Source: Niveispirillum irakense DSM 11586
GTDB lineage: Bacteria > Pseudomonadota > Alphaproteobacteria > Azospirillales > Azospirillaceae
Direction: 5' to 3'
DNA: 64,000 nucleotides
Assembly: GCF_000429645.1 (NCBI RefSeq)
Contig: NZ_AUCG01000022.1
Coordinates: 124,001 to 188,000, forward strand
Each line of letters starts with the position of its first letter. Positions within the stretch are counted from its first letter, which is position 1. The translations under genes and the position numbers were made by a program. Shown piece after piece: positions 34,853-43,478 of the stretch. The notes under the pieces are model-generated. The model did not search any database, was not told the origin of the DNA, and saw only the letters and a list, made by a program, of their open reading frames with translations.

Positions 34853-35762
34853 GAGCCTTCTCCCCATGCGTGGCGTCATACTCAGCCTCCAGCTTGCGGA
34901 TCAGCGCATGCTGACGGCGCACCTGCTCAATCGCGACCCATGGGTCGCGGGCCCCCTCATATTCGCTGGAGAGATAACCGTCATAACCCAGCTTCTTCAG
35001 CATGGGGACGATACGCTCCCAGGGAATATGGTGGTCGTGCAGATGCTCGTCGATATGGTGAAATTTGGCCTGAATGAACGGCACATATTTAATCACATCA
35101 ACCAGATGCTCAACCGGCACCTTGATGCCGTTAAGAAAGCTGAGCGCTCCCTTGCGGATCTCCTCCGTTTCCCCGCCGCCCCATTTATTGAGCGGACGGT
35201 CCTGGAAGATGCCGGTATCAATCAGCAGGCCGAAATTCTTCGTGCCGGTCCGTTCAATGAAGGCGATATAGGCGTCGGTGACCGGATGGCGGATCGGCGT
35301 CGGCGCATGTATCTCCGGCATGATCACGATGCCAAGCTGATGCGCAAGATCAAGATTCCGCTCAATCGCCGGTTCCCAAATCGGATCGGGCGTCAGCTCG
35401 TCATCAATCACCCCGAACTTGGGTCGCATGAATTTGAAACCCAGCCGGTGGGCTAACCGCAGATCACATGCGATCTGGGCTACACCTTCCTGCACGCTCA
35501 TGTTGCGGCCGATGGTCAGACGGGTATCGACCCAGGCGGCAAAATTTGTCGGTTCCAGTTGATAACGGTCAAGCAGAGCGAACCACGTATCAAGCCACGA
35601 AGCCGTCGGCTCCGGATATGTCGGGATGCTGGTCTCACCCAGTATCTCTATACCGGTGGCGCCCGCACTCGCGACATGGTCGAACCCGTCCTCCAGTGTC
35701 ATGACCGTGCCGAGATCGTCGGTGTAGCTATATAGCGACACCCCATATTTGAACGCATTCAA
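34845..35762 (-). CDS. C-glycoside deglycosidase alpha subunit (xylose-isomerase-like TIM barrel)
   Basis: A 305-residue sugar phosphate isomerase/epimerase-fold protein. Likely metal ligands: Glu150 and His152 (MPEIHAPT), Asp182 (LLIDTGIF), His235/His236 (KFHHIDEH) and Glu267 (LSSEYEG). This layout, with the adjacent DUF6379-like gene, matches the CarB/DgpB alpha subunits that, with Mn, split 3-keto C-glycosides to the aglycone and an unsaturated keto sugar. The start at TTG 35762 is chosen because GGGAGAGGG lies seven bases upstream; a GTG at 35807 lies inside the operator-like repeats. Without the beta gene I would have called it a general TIM-barrel isomerase. It is the first gene of the long minus-strand operon. 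Confidence 0.82.
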   Translation of the reverse strand: MNAFKYGVSLYSYTDDLGTVMTLEDGFDHVASAGATGIEILGETSIPTYPEPTASWLDTWFALLDRYQLEPTNFAAWVDTRLTIGRNMSVQEGVAQIACDLRLAHRLGFKFMRPKFGVIDDELTPDPIWEPAIERNLDLAHQLGIVIMPEIHAPTPIRHPVTDAYIAFIERTGTKNFGLLIDTGIFQDRPLNKWGGGETEEIRKGALSFLNGIKVPVEHLVDVIKYVPFIQAKFHHIDEHLHDHHIPWERIVPMLKKLGYDGYLSSEYEGARDPWVAIEQVRRQHALIRKLEAEYDATHGEKAHA

Positions 35763-35796
35763 AGCGTTACCCTCTCCCAAGCTGATATGGCGCACC

Positions 35797-35833
35797 TTAT
35801 TAAGCACAGCTTATTTTGTTCTTTATTAAGCAC
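35797..35833. promoter_or_regulatory. Direct repeats in the divergent TetR/deglycosidase promoter region
   Basis: TTATTAAGCAC occurs at 35797-35807 and 35823-35833, 26 bases apart; the first is part of the dyad TAAGCACAGCTTA (35800-35812). The region is AT-rich, directly upstream of the deglycosidase alpha start, and lies between that gene and the divergent tetR gene, so it is a good candidate operator. The remaining bases to 36103 hold no gene that I recognise. Confidence 0.45.
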
Positions 35834-36103
35834 TGATTATTCACAATGCAACAAGTTTGTTGGCCTGAGCGCAACGAAGCTGCGCACCAAGCGGGAGAAA
35901 TGGATGAATGCGTTGAGAAAGAGGATGCCCCACAGGAACTGGGGGTCTGTCGCGAGCCGCGACGGAAGCTGATAAAGCCCTTCACCCTCACCCCAAACTC
36001 ACGTAAAGGGTAGAACCTGTAAGGATCAAACTGATCGTGAATCCATTCATTGCAAGCCGGATGCGCCCTGCAAACCGGGCTCACGGGCAACACCATTAAG
36101 ATA

Positions 36104-36730
36104 ATGACCAGCCAGAAGAAAAACCGAGAACGGCGCGGCCGGCCTTCCCACAGAGATGATCTTCGAGGTCAACTGATTGCCGCGGCCTGCACCTTCGTCG
36201 CGCGTGAGGGACACGAGGGGTTGTCCATGCGCAGGTTAGCCGAGGAAGTGGGAGTGAGTTCGGCTGCGCCGTATCATCATTTCCCAGATCGCCGGGCGCT
36301 GCTCATCGAAGTAGCGCTCGAAGGCTATCGGACCATGTTCGCCGGTACGGAGCAGGAGAGCGTCTCTCCCACCGAACCACGGGCGCGCCTGTTCCAGACA
36401 TTGCGGCATTTCATCCGGTTCGCTGTCCAGAACCCGCACATGTTCACGCTCATGTACGAGAGTGAGCTTGTCCGTCCGAATCTCGCGCCGGAAATACAGG
36501 AAGCGCATGAATCCGGCTTTCAGAGGCTGGATGCTGAAGTGGGCGCACCGCTTTCAGGCTTATCGGACCGGGATCGCAGCATTCGTATCTCCACGATGTG
36601 GAGCGCTACCTTCGGCTTTGCGCTTCAGTCCAACAGGGCAATGATCCGCACCCCCAGCCATGAGCCGGCCCCGGACGAACTCGCCGATGAAATCGTCCGG
36701 CTGGCCATAAAGCTGATTGATCTCAAGTAG
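36104..36730 (+). CDS. TetR-family transcriptional regulator
   Basis: A 208-residue regulator with an N-terminal TetR helix-turn-helix: LIAAACTFVAREGHEGLSMRRLAEEVGVSSAAPYHHFPDRRALLIEVALEGY (residues about 26-77). The rest is the all-helical ligand domain with FAVQNPHMFTLMYESELVRPN. The start at ATG 36104 puts the usual 20-25 residues before the HTH. It is divergent from the C-glycoside operon and therefore its likely local repressor, with a flavonoid or phenolic glycoside as candidate inducer. It ends 72 bases before the convergent ABC-F gene. Confidence 0.88.
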   Translation: MTSQKKNRERRGRPSHRDDLRGQLIAAACTFVAREGHEGLSMRRLAEEVGVSSAAPYHHFPDRRALLIEVALEGYRTMFAGTEQESVSPTEPRARLFQTLRHFIRFAVQNPHMFTLMYESELVRPNLAPEIQEAHESGFQRLDAEVGAPLSGLSDRDRSIRISTMWSATFGFALQSNRAMIRTPSHEPAPDELADEIVRLAIKLIDLK

Positions 36731-36802
36731 GGGGCGGGAGGAGCCTCCCCGCCCCCAGGCATCTGGTCGGTCGATATTGTCGATATTCAGGAACCAACCT
36801 GC

Positions 36803-38425
36803 TCAGCTATGCAGGCCGGGCGCTTCCTGCCCGGTCCGCGCGACATATTCAGTATAGCCACCGCCATATTGATGGATGCCGTCCGGCGTCAGCTCCAGCA
36901 CCCGGTTGGACAGTGCTGCCAGGAAATGCCGGTCGTGCGAGACGAACAGCATGGTTCCCTCATAAGCGGCCAGTGCAGTGATCAGCATCTGCTTGGTGTC
37001 GAGATCGAGATGGTTTGTCGGTTCGTCCAGCACCAGGAAATTCGGTGGATTGTACAGCATGATCGCCATGACCAGCCGCGCCTTCTCCCCACCAGACAGC
37101 ACCCGGCAGCGCTTTTCCACATCATCGCCGGAGAAGCCGAAACAGCCGGCCAGCGCCCGCAGCGACCCCTGGCCCGCCTGCGGGAAGGCGCTCTCCAACG
37201 CCTCGAACACGGTCTGCTCCCCATCCAGCAATTCCATCGCGTGCTGGGAGAAATAGCCCATCTTCACGCTGGCACCGACATTGACGGTTCCGGTGTCGGG
37301 CTGGTCCACGCCCGCGATCAGCTTCAGCAGGGTTGATTTACCCGCACCATTGACGCCCATGACGCACCAGCGTTCCTTGCGGCGGATGGTGAAATCGAAG
37401 TCCTGATAGATGGACCGGCTGCCATAACCCTTATGGACGTTGCGCAAAACCGCGACATCCTCGCCTGAGCGCGGGGCCGGCGGGAAATCGAACGTCACGA
37501 TCTGACGGCGTCTCGGCGGCTCAACGCGTTCGATCTTGTCCAGTTTCTTGACCCGGCTTTGCACCTGACTGGCGTGCGAAGCGCGCGCCTTGAAGCGCTC
37601 GATAAACTTGATCTCCTTGGCCAGCATGGCCTGCTGGCGTTCAAACTGCGCCTGCTGCTGTTTTTCGTTCAACGCCCGCTGCTGCTCATAGAACGCATAA
37701 TCACCGGAATAGCTGGTCAGCGATCCGCCATCAATCTCGATGATCTTGTTGACGATCCGGTTCATGAATTCCCGGTCGTGGGAGGTCATCAGCAGGGCCC
37801 CCTCATAGCCCTTCAGAAAGCCTTCCAGCCAGATCAGGCTCTCGATATCCAGATGGTTGCTGGGCTCATCCAGCAGCATGGCGTCGGGCTTCATCAGCAG
37901 GATACGGCCCAGCGCCACACGCATCTTCCAGCCGCCGGACAGGGCACCGACATCCTTGTCCATCATCTCCTGGCTGAAGCTGAGGCCGGCCAGCACTTCC
38001 CGCGCCCGCCCCTCCAACTCATAGCCGCCTAACTCGTCAAAACGGGCCTGTACCTCGCCATAACGCTCGATGTTTTCGTCCATCCGATCAGCCTGATCGG
38101 GATCGGCCATGGCGTGTTCCAGGCTCGCCAGTTCCTTGGCGATCTCGCTGACCGGCCCGGCCCCGTCCATCACTTCCTGAACCGCGCTGCGGCCGGACAT
38201 CTCCCCGACATCCTGATTGAAATAACCGATGGAGACCTGCTTCTCCACCGACACCTGACCCGTATCCGGCTGTTCTTCGCCCGTGATCATGCGGAACAAG
38301 GTGGTCTTACCGGCGCCATTGGGGCCAACAAGCCCCACCTTCTCCCCCCGGTTCAGCGCTGCTGAGGATTCCAGAAAGAGAATCCGATGACCATTATGTT
38401 TGCTGATATTTTCAAGGCGGATCAT
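36803..38425 (-). CDS. ABC-F family ATPase (ribosome-associated)
   Basis: A 540-residue protein with two ABC ATPase domains and no membrane part: Walker A GPNGAGKTT (residues 34-42) and GVNGAGKST, signature/Walker B pairs LSGGWKMRVALGRILLMKP with DEPSNHLD, and LSGGEKARLVMAIML with DEPTNHLD. The linker contains KFIERFKARASHASQVQSR, the typical ABC-F interdomain helix. These proteins act on the ribosome, restoring stalled translation or protecting it. ATG 38425 gives the family start at MIRLENISKHNG; longer in-frame extension shows no similarity. It is a housekeeping gene, not linked to the accessory operons. Confidence 0.92.
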   Translation of the reverse strand: MIRLENISKHNGHRILFLESSAALNRGEKVGLVGPNGAGKTTLFRMITGEEQPDTGQVSVEKQVSIGYFNQDVGEMSGRSAVQEVMDGAGPVSEIAKELASLEHAMADPDQADRMDENIERYGEVQARFDELGGYELEGRAREVLAGLSFSQEMMDKDVGALSGGWKMRVALGRILLMKPDAMLLDEPSNHLDIESLIWLEGFLKGYEGALLMTSHDREFMNRIVNKIIEIDGGSLTSYSGDYAFYEQQRALNEKQQQAQFERQQAMLAKEIKFIERFKARASHASQVQSRVKKLDKIERVEPPRRRQIVTFDFPPAPRSGEDVAVLRNVHKGYGSRSIYQDFDFTIRRKERWCVMGVNGAGKSTLLKLIAGVDQPDTGTVNVGASVKMGYFSQHAMELLDGEQTVFEALESAFPQAGQGSLRALAGCFGFSGDDVEKRCRVLSGGEKARLVMAIMLYNPPNFLVLDEPTNHLDLDTKQMLITALAAYEGTMLFVSHDRHFLAALSNRVLELTPDGIHQYGGGYTEYVARTGQEAPGLHS

Positions 38426-38894
38426 GAGGGGACCGGGTTCCAGGACTTGAAGAGGCCCCCTTATGCCACAAGATGTGCGCCGTGCCAGTGTTCTGATAGG
38501 CCCCAATGCCAACTTACCGCGCGGTTCGGCCCAATCCCCCTTCCTGATTTGGCCACTGAAATGAACGCTTATCCCCAGTCGAACGCTGCCGGGGGACAGG
38601 TGCCCGCCGGCGCTACGCCATCCGCTTTCGATATCTTCTCTGATGGATCGTCGGGCTGGTTCTTGTCGCTTCTCCACGGGGCAAATCGTGGGCCCTCCGG
38701 CCAAGCGGTGTTGGCAAGTTTTTCAGGCATAGCGCACCGGGACGGGGCAAGCGGGGGCGGAAAGTCAGGCATCTGATCCCTCTCAAGGACCTGTTGGCGA
38801 TAATCACCATCTGTTTGGAGATGGGTCATTGCTTCACCAGGTCAGTCTAGCGGGGTGCCAGGAAGCCACATCGGTCTTGAGGATGACCGTATCG
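38426..38894. other. Intergenic region without a convincing gene
   Basis: This 469-base stretch separates the ABC-F and response-regulator genes. Open frames on both strands here (for example 38569-38829 minus and 38387-38776 plus) are proline/arginine-rich, lack a ribosome site and resemble no family I know. I see no clear terminator or operator. Confidence 0.5.
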
Positions 38895-39554
38895 CTATTC
38901 TTTGACGATGCCTTCGCGCCAGGCGTAGACGGCCGCCTGCGTGCGATCATTGAGGTAGAGCTTGCTCAAAATATTGCTGACATGGGACTTGACGGTCTTA
39001 TCCGATATCGACAGACGCGCGGCGATGTCCATATTGGACAATCCCCCGGCGATACAGTGCAGCACTTCCATCTCTCGCTCGGTCAGGTCAGCGTGAAGCT
39101 GATCTTCCTGCACCCTGCCATCGCGCGTGCGGGACATGATTGTCACCAGGGCTTTGGCGATACGGGGGCTCAGCATGCTTTCGCCAGCCGCCGCCTTGCG
39201 TACGGCATGGATAAGATCTTCCGGTGTTGTGTCCTTCAGGATGTAGGAGATGGCGCCCGCCTGTGTGGTGGGCACGACATATTCCTCCCCCTCATGGGAC
39301 GTCACCATGATGATCTGGCTGCGCGGGCTTACCCGCTTGATCTGGCGAACAGTATCGACGGCTGGCCGGTCCGGCATGAACAGGTCAAGCAGCACCACAT
39401 CGGGTGCATGCCGCCGCGCTGCGGTGACCGCCTCCACCCCGCAGGTGGCAACAGCCATCACCTGGATATCGGGCGCAGTAGCCAGAAAGGCCGTCAGCCC
39501 ACGGCGAACCATGGCATGATCATCGGCGATGATAAGTGTGATCTGGTCGGTCAT
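38895..39554 (-). CDS. NarL/FixJ-family response regulator
   Basis: A 219-residue response regulator. The receiver has the acidic pair Asp11/Asp12 and the phospho-acceptor Asp57 (VVLLDLFMPD), plus the conserved Lys in YILKDTTPEDL. A C-terminal LuxR-type HTH follows: LTEREMEVLHCIAGGLSNMDIAARLSISDKTVKSHVSNILSKL. Its ATG overlaps the stop of the histidine kinase gene (TAATG at 39556-39552), so the pair is co-translated. Its target is unknown; the long inverted repeat upstream of the kinase and of the MipA-type gene is a candidate. Confidence 0.93.
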   Translation of the reverse strand: MTDQITLIIADDHAMVRRGLTAFLATAPDIQVMAVATCGVEAVTAARRHAPDVVLLDLFMPDRPAVDTVRQIKRVSPRSQIIMVTSHEGEEYVVPTTQAGAISYILKDTTPEDLIHAVRKAAAGESMLSPRIAKALVTIMSRTRDGRVQEDQLHADLTEREMEVLHCIAGGLSNMDIAARLSISDKTVKSHVSNILSKLYLNDRTQAAVYAWREGIVKE

Positions 39555-40999
39555 TATTCGCTTTTCCAGGAAATCGTCAGTCGGGTTCCCTTGCCCTCAG
39601 CACTTTCAATATCAAGCCGACCATCCGGTAGATCACGTGCCCGATCGCGCATGGAGATGATACCGAATCCTTTTGTGACCGTGGAAATCTCGAACCCGAT
39701 GCCATTATCGGCAATCACCAGCATTGCGACGCTTCCGTTAGTCGCCGCGGATACGGTCACCCTGGACGCCCTGCCATGGCGCACGGCGTTCATCAACGCC
39801 TCATGCAAAATGCGCAGCACCTGATGCTCCACATGCCCGTTGGGCTGGATAACTTCCATATCTTCCAGGTGGATATCGACATCAAAGCGTCGCCTGAAAT
39901 CCTCAGCGATCATGCCAACCCGGTTGTGAAGTGTGCTGTCGCCGGTGCCGGTCGGGCGCAACTGCGTGATGATTTCCATCAAATCATGCTGCGCTTCCCG
40001 GTTAATGGTCTCCGCTTCCAGGATTGGCTCGCGGGCCGCCTCCAGCACTGTGGGATTGGCCTTGGCCGTCGCCAGTTGCAAGCCCAGTGCGAACAGTTTC
40101 TGCTTCACCGTGTCGTGCAGTTCACGCGCCACGCGGTTGCGTTCGTCGCTGACGGCGAGATTCTGTTTCAGCCGTAAATAGAGTTCCAGGTCATCCGCCA
40201 TGTCGTTCAGATGCTGGCTATGCTTGATCAGAACATCGTCATTGGGAAGGGCGATGCGGGCAGTGAAATCACCCCGCCGCCAGCTTTCGGTCACATAATT
40301 CATCCGCCCCAGATGCCGGGTGACGTAATGGGCCGCCCACACACCGCACGCAACACCAATGGGAAGAGAAAAAAGAATGAAGTAACCCCATGCGCCCTGC
40401 AGGAAGGCAACGATGCTTTGTATCTGCCTCCAGACATCAAATTCGGCAATATACAGGATGCGAAGCCGGCCAATCAGTGCGCCTTTGCCATCCTCAATGG
40501 GCATGTCCACCCAGATAGGGCCATTTTCAGCTATCCATATGACTTTGTCGGTGGCGTCCCGCTGCTGTTTCAGCGCCGTAAAAAGGGGCGCCAGATCGGC
40601 CGGAAGATTAACGGGATCAGATACGACAAGCCGATTATCTGCATCCTCTATTTGAATATAGACTTCGGGTCGGCTGGAGTTCGTGATCCGATAGATGGAC
40701 CCGTCGCTGACCTGTTCGATATTTTCGAGCTTCTCCCGAATGTTCTCGCACGCTTTCTGACGCCACCTGACATCGGTAGCATCCAGGATCGCCTGTGCGA
40801 CGGTAAGCTTCTCTCTGGAAATCACCTCCCTGACATGGTCCGGGGTGACTGCCCGGTGAAAGTCACCATAATCCTCCGCACTGAACTTGCTGGCACCGAT
40901 CAAGGTCAGCGCGCAGAACCCCAGCAGCGTGTAGATCACGGCAAATTGGAACCAAAGCCGGTTGACGAACGCTGGGCAATGGCTGAGCCAATTCTTCAT
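39554..40999 (-). CDS. Sensor histidine kinase, NarX/DesK-type (HisKA_3)
   Basis: A 481-residue membrane sensor kinase: first membrane helix about residues 17-36, a periplasmic sensor of about 160 residues (38-195), a second helix around 200-222, a HAMP-like linker (ARIALPNDDVLIKH), and the HisKA_3 dimerisation box RNRVARELHDTVKQ with phospho-His295. The ATPase part has ILHEALMNAVRHGRAS (N-box), ADNGIGFE and GFGIISMRDRA. ATG 40999 is chosen as the start because the first membrane helix follows directly. The cognate response regulator is encoded next. It is divergent from a MipA/OmpV gene, which two-component systems of this type often control. The sensed signal is unknown. Confidence 0.9.
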   Translation of the reverse strand: MKNWLSHCPAFVNRLWFQFAVIYTLLGFCALTLIGASKFSAEDYGDFHRAVTPDHVREVISREKLTVAQAILDATDVRWRQKACENIREKLENIEQVSDGSIYRITNSSRPEVYIQIEDADNRLVVSDPVNLPADLAPLFTALKQQRDATDKVIWIAENGPIWVDMPIEDGKGALIGRLRILYIAEFDVWRQIQSIVAFLQGAWGYFILFSLPIGVACGVWAAHYVTRHLGRMNYVTESWRRGDFTARIALPNDDVLIKHSQHLNDMADDLELYLRLKQNLAVSDERNRVARELHDTVKQKLFALGLQLATAKANPTVLEAAREPILEAETINREAQHDLMEIITQLRPTGTGDSTLHNRVGMIAEDFRRRFDVDIHLEDMEVIQPNGHVEHQVLRILHEALMNAVRHGRASRVTVSAATNGSVAMLVIADNGIGFEISTVTKGFGIISMRDRARDLPDGRLDIESAEGKGTRLTISWKSE

Positions 41000-41093
41000 T
41001 TTTCCGTGACGCTCCGTTCCCGCCCACCACCCTGCCCACAATCGATCGATCCGGGGCGGTCGGATATTGCTTACTGATCTTGATCCAGCATAA

Positions 41094-41149
41094 GGACTTT
41101 TCCTGAACGCGCATCCGCCTTGAGACCGATGTGCGTTCAGGAAAAGTCC
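41094..41149. repeat. 56-bp inverted repeat with 22-base arms
   Basis: The arms at 41094-41115 (starting GGACTTTTCCTGAACGC) and 41128-41149 (ending GCGTTCAGGAAAAGTCC) are complementary with one mismatch, around a 12-base loop. TA dinucleotides flank it (41091-41092 and 41151-41152). It lies between the divergent starts of the histidine kinase (40999) and the MipA-type gene (41191), so it cannot be an ordinary terminator of either. It could be an operator, a cruciform, or the remnant of a small inserted element. Confidence 0.7.
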
Positions 41150-41190
41150 CTAGGATGCGGACGATCAGCACCCCGCTCCCGGAGCATTCG

Positions 41191-42099
41191 ATGAATTATC
41201 CAAACATCTTCAAGACCGTAGCAACGTTCAAGGTCTTGTGTTCTGTGTCGCTTGCGGCTTCCCTCGCCCTAACCGTCCCCGTCCATGTGAACGCACAGGA
41301 GAACAGGCATCAACAGCGGCAGGGGGACTTCATCTCTCCCGCGCCCGGCACCGGGGTGAAACCCGACTGGAAACTTAGCGCCAGCCTTGCCACCCTGTAC
41401 ATGCCGGCCTTCACCGGCTCCAAGGATGATCAGGCACTGGTCGTCCCCGACATCAAGGTGGAATATCAGGATGTGTTCTTCGCCTCGCTCTTCGAGGGTA
41501 TCGGCTACAATATTATCAATAGCGGTGGCTGGCGCGCTGGACCGATCGTGAAGCTGGATATCGGCCGTGACGAGGATGACGACAACCCGTTCCGCATTGC
41601 CGGCAACAAGACCAGGGCGCTAAGGGGGCTGGGCGATGTGAGCGCGACGCCGGAACTGGGTGGCTTCGTGGAATATAGTATCGACCGGTTCAGTTATTCA
41701 ATTGAGGTGCGCCAGGGTGTCAGTGGCCACAAAGGTTTGATCGCTGATATCAGCGCGCACTATATGGACATGATCAAGCCGTCCGGCCAGCCGGTGACTT
41801 ACCTGATCGGCCCCCACGTGACCCTTGCCAGCGGGAAATACAATAATACCTATTTCGGTATTGATGAAAGCCAGTCTGCAAACACCGGGCTTCAGCGGTA
41901 CAAGGCCGATGCCGGCCTGGTTTCCTACGGCGTGAGCGCTTTTGTAATGACACCGGTCACGGATGCCCTGTCCTTGGGCCTGATCGCCCGGTACGACCGG
42001 CTGGGTTCTGAAGCCGCCGACAGCCCGCTTATCCAGGAACGCGGGCGGAAAAACCAGTTCATCGCCGGTGTACGCCTGACATATGAGTTCGGTCTCTGA
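41191..42099 (+). CDS. MipA/OmpV-family outer-membrane protein
   Basis: A 302-residue outer-membrane beta-barrel protein. Signal peptide about residues 1-35 (AASLALTVPVHVNAQ); the barrel shows the family patterns WKLSASLATLYMPAFTGSKDDQALVVPDIKVEYQDVFFASL and ends in VRLTYEFGL with a terminal hydrophobic residue. ATG 41191 is chosen because the signal peptide begins there. MipA/OmpV proteins scaffold peptidoglycan enzymes or act as porins, and are often under a neighbouring two-component system; here a NarL-type system is divergent. A terminator follows at 42166. Confidence 0.85.
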   Translation: MNYPNIFKTVATFKVLCSVSLAASLALTVPVHVNAQENRHQQRQGDFISPAPGTGVKPDWKLSASLATLYMPAFTGSKDDQALVVPDIKVEYQDVFFASLFEGIGYNIINSGGWRAGPIVKLDIGRDEDDDNPFRIAGNKTRALRGLGDVSATPELGGFVEYSIDRFSYSIEVRQGVSGHKGLIADISAHYMDMIKPSGQPVTYLIGPHVTLASGKYNNTYFGIDESQSANTGLQRYKADAGLVSYGVSAFVMTPVTDALSLGLIARYDRLGSEAADSPLIQERGRKNQFIAGVRLTYEFGL

Positions 42100-42165
42100 C
42101 ACGCACGGGCCACCGATGTTGGTGGAGAGAGCTGAGTGCGTTCATCCACATGGATGCTATATGTG

Positions 42166-42203
42166 CAGCGGCGGACAATGGGCTTTGTCCGCCGCTGTAT
42201 TTT
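42166..42203 (+). terminator. Intrinsic terminator after the MipA-type gene
   Basis: CAGCGGCGGACA (42166-42177) pairs with TGTCCGCCGCTG (42186-42197), followed by TATTTT. It closes the MipA/OmpV gene and separates it from the lacI-type gene. Confidence 0.8.
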
Positions 42204-42314
42204 GAGCATGTACAGAGACAAGGTGCTGTTTCCGTAGCTGCATCATTGGGAAAATGTGTCTTCTATGATACATCGCCTTGCTAACCATAATGACAAAGCC
42301 TGGGAGAGGCGGGG

Positions 42315-43352
42315 TTGAACGGTAAGAAGCCGACCATCGACGATGTTGCCCGCCTGTCCGGCGTGGCCCGTGTTACCGTGTCGCGCGTGTTGAATGGCGG
42401 CCCCAATGTGCGCCCCGCCGTACGCGCCAAGGTGATGGAAGCCGTCAAAACACTTGACTACAAGGTGAACCCGCAAGCGCGCAGCCTGGCCGGCGGGGCC
42501 AGCCGGACCGTGGGCTTTGTCTTCAATTCCGATCCGGAGAGCGAACCCAACTCCTATTACGAGGCTGCGTTGGAGTTAGGGGCCCTCAGGGCGTGCGTGA
42601 CCCTTGGCTATCAGTTGCTGATCCATCAGATCCCAACGGATTCGGCCGGTCAGCAACAGCGCATCCTGGAACTGATCGATGACCAGCGCTGCGAGGGGCT
42701 GATCCTCTGCCCTCCTTTCAGTGACGACCTTTTGCTGGTGGAAACCGTTCTGACGCGCGGCTGCAAGGTGGTGGCTGTATCCCCCGGCCCGTCCGCCCGC
42801 ACCCTGATTGACGGGGTCGGGGTGGATGATGAAGCGGCGGGGTATGACCTGACCTGTGCGCTGATAAAGCTGGGCCATCATCGCTTTGGCTTTATTGCGG
42901 GGCTGGAGACACATCTTTCTGCTGAACGCCGGCTTGAAGGGTTCCGCCGCGCGCTGGCCGACCATGGGCTGGGCGATGATGCCTGCCTGATCCGGCGCGG
43001 TGATTTCACCTTCCGGTCCGGCACACGGCTGACACCGGAAATGCTGGATGTTCCCCATCCACCCAGCGTGCTGGTCTGTGCCAATGATGATATGGCGGCG
43101 GGCGCGCTGGCGGCGGCGCATGCGCGCGGGCTGGATATACCCGGCGATATCGCCATCACCGGATTCGATGATGCGCCCGTCGCATCCATCGTCTGGCCAC
43201 CGCTGACAACGGTACATCAGCCGGTGAAGCTGCTGGGTCAGCGGGCTGTAGAAATGCTGGTCAGCCGCCTGACAGGGGCCATGGTGGATGGCCCCAGCTT
43301 TCAGCAATTAGACCATGGCCTGGTCTGGCGTCAGACGACCAAGGCGTTTTAA
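42315..43352 (+). CDS. LacI-family transcriptional regulator
   Basis: A 345-residue regulator with the N-terminal LacI HTH TIDDVARLSGVARVTVSRVLNGGPNVRPAVRAKV (residues 7-41) and hinge helix NPQARSLAGG, then a periplasmic-binding-protein-like ligand domain (TVGFVFNSD, GLILCPP, GFIAGLE, ITGFDDAPVASIVWPPLTTVHQP). The start is TTG 42315, supported by GGGAGAGGCGGGG upstream. It probably senses a sugar and represses the TonB/GH3/GH30 locus downstream, where a LacI-type palindrome is present at 43463-43478. Confidence 0.92.
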   Translation: MNGKKPTIDDVARLSGVARVTVSRVLNGGPNVRPAVRAKVMEAVKTLDYKVNPQARSLAGGASRTVGFVFNSDPESEPNSYYEAALELGALRACVTLGYQLLIHQIPTDSAGQQQRILELIDDQRCEGLILCPPFSDDLLLVETVLTRGCKVVAVSPGPSARTLIDGVGVDDEAAGYDLTCALIKLGHHRFGFIAGLETHLSAERRLEGFRRALADHGLGDDACLIRRGDFTFRSGTRLTPEMLDVPHPPSVLVCANDDMAAGALAAAHARGLDIPGDIAITGFDDAPVASIVWPPLTTVHQPVKLLGQRAVEMLVSRLTGAMVDGPSFQQLDHGLVWRQTTKAF

Positions 43353-43434
43353 CAGCCCAACCGACGGGGCCTGTCTTCCCCCGTCCTCTCTGTTGCAAAA
43401 ATCAAACATACGCACGTCACCCTTTCTCGGTGGC

Positions 43435-43478
43435 TTGACAAAGCTCTTGGGCTGCGCGCAGATTGGAAGCGCTTTCAA
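43435..43478 (+). promoter_or_regulatory. Promoter and LacI-type operator before the TonB receptor
   Basis: A -35 box TTGACA (43435-43440) is followed 17 bases later by GCAGAT as a weak -10, and then directly by the perfect palindrome TTGGAAGCGCTTTCAA (43463-43478). That palindrome has the central CG and fits the TGnAAnCGnTnnCA pattern of LacI/CcpA-type operators. Overlap with the transcription start region suggests repression by the adjacent LacI protein. Confidence 0.7.

Noticed and set aside
38387-38829. Possible small genes in the gap between ABC-F and response regulator (both strands)
   Set aside because: No ribosome site, no recognised family and biased composition; kept as an intergenic region.
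41094-41149. Inverted repeat as an intrinsic terminator
   Set aside because: The flanking genes are divergent, so neither ends here, and no T-run follows the second arm.
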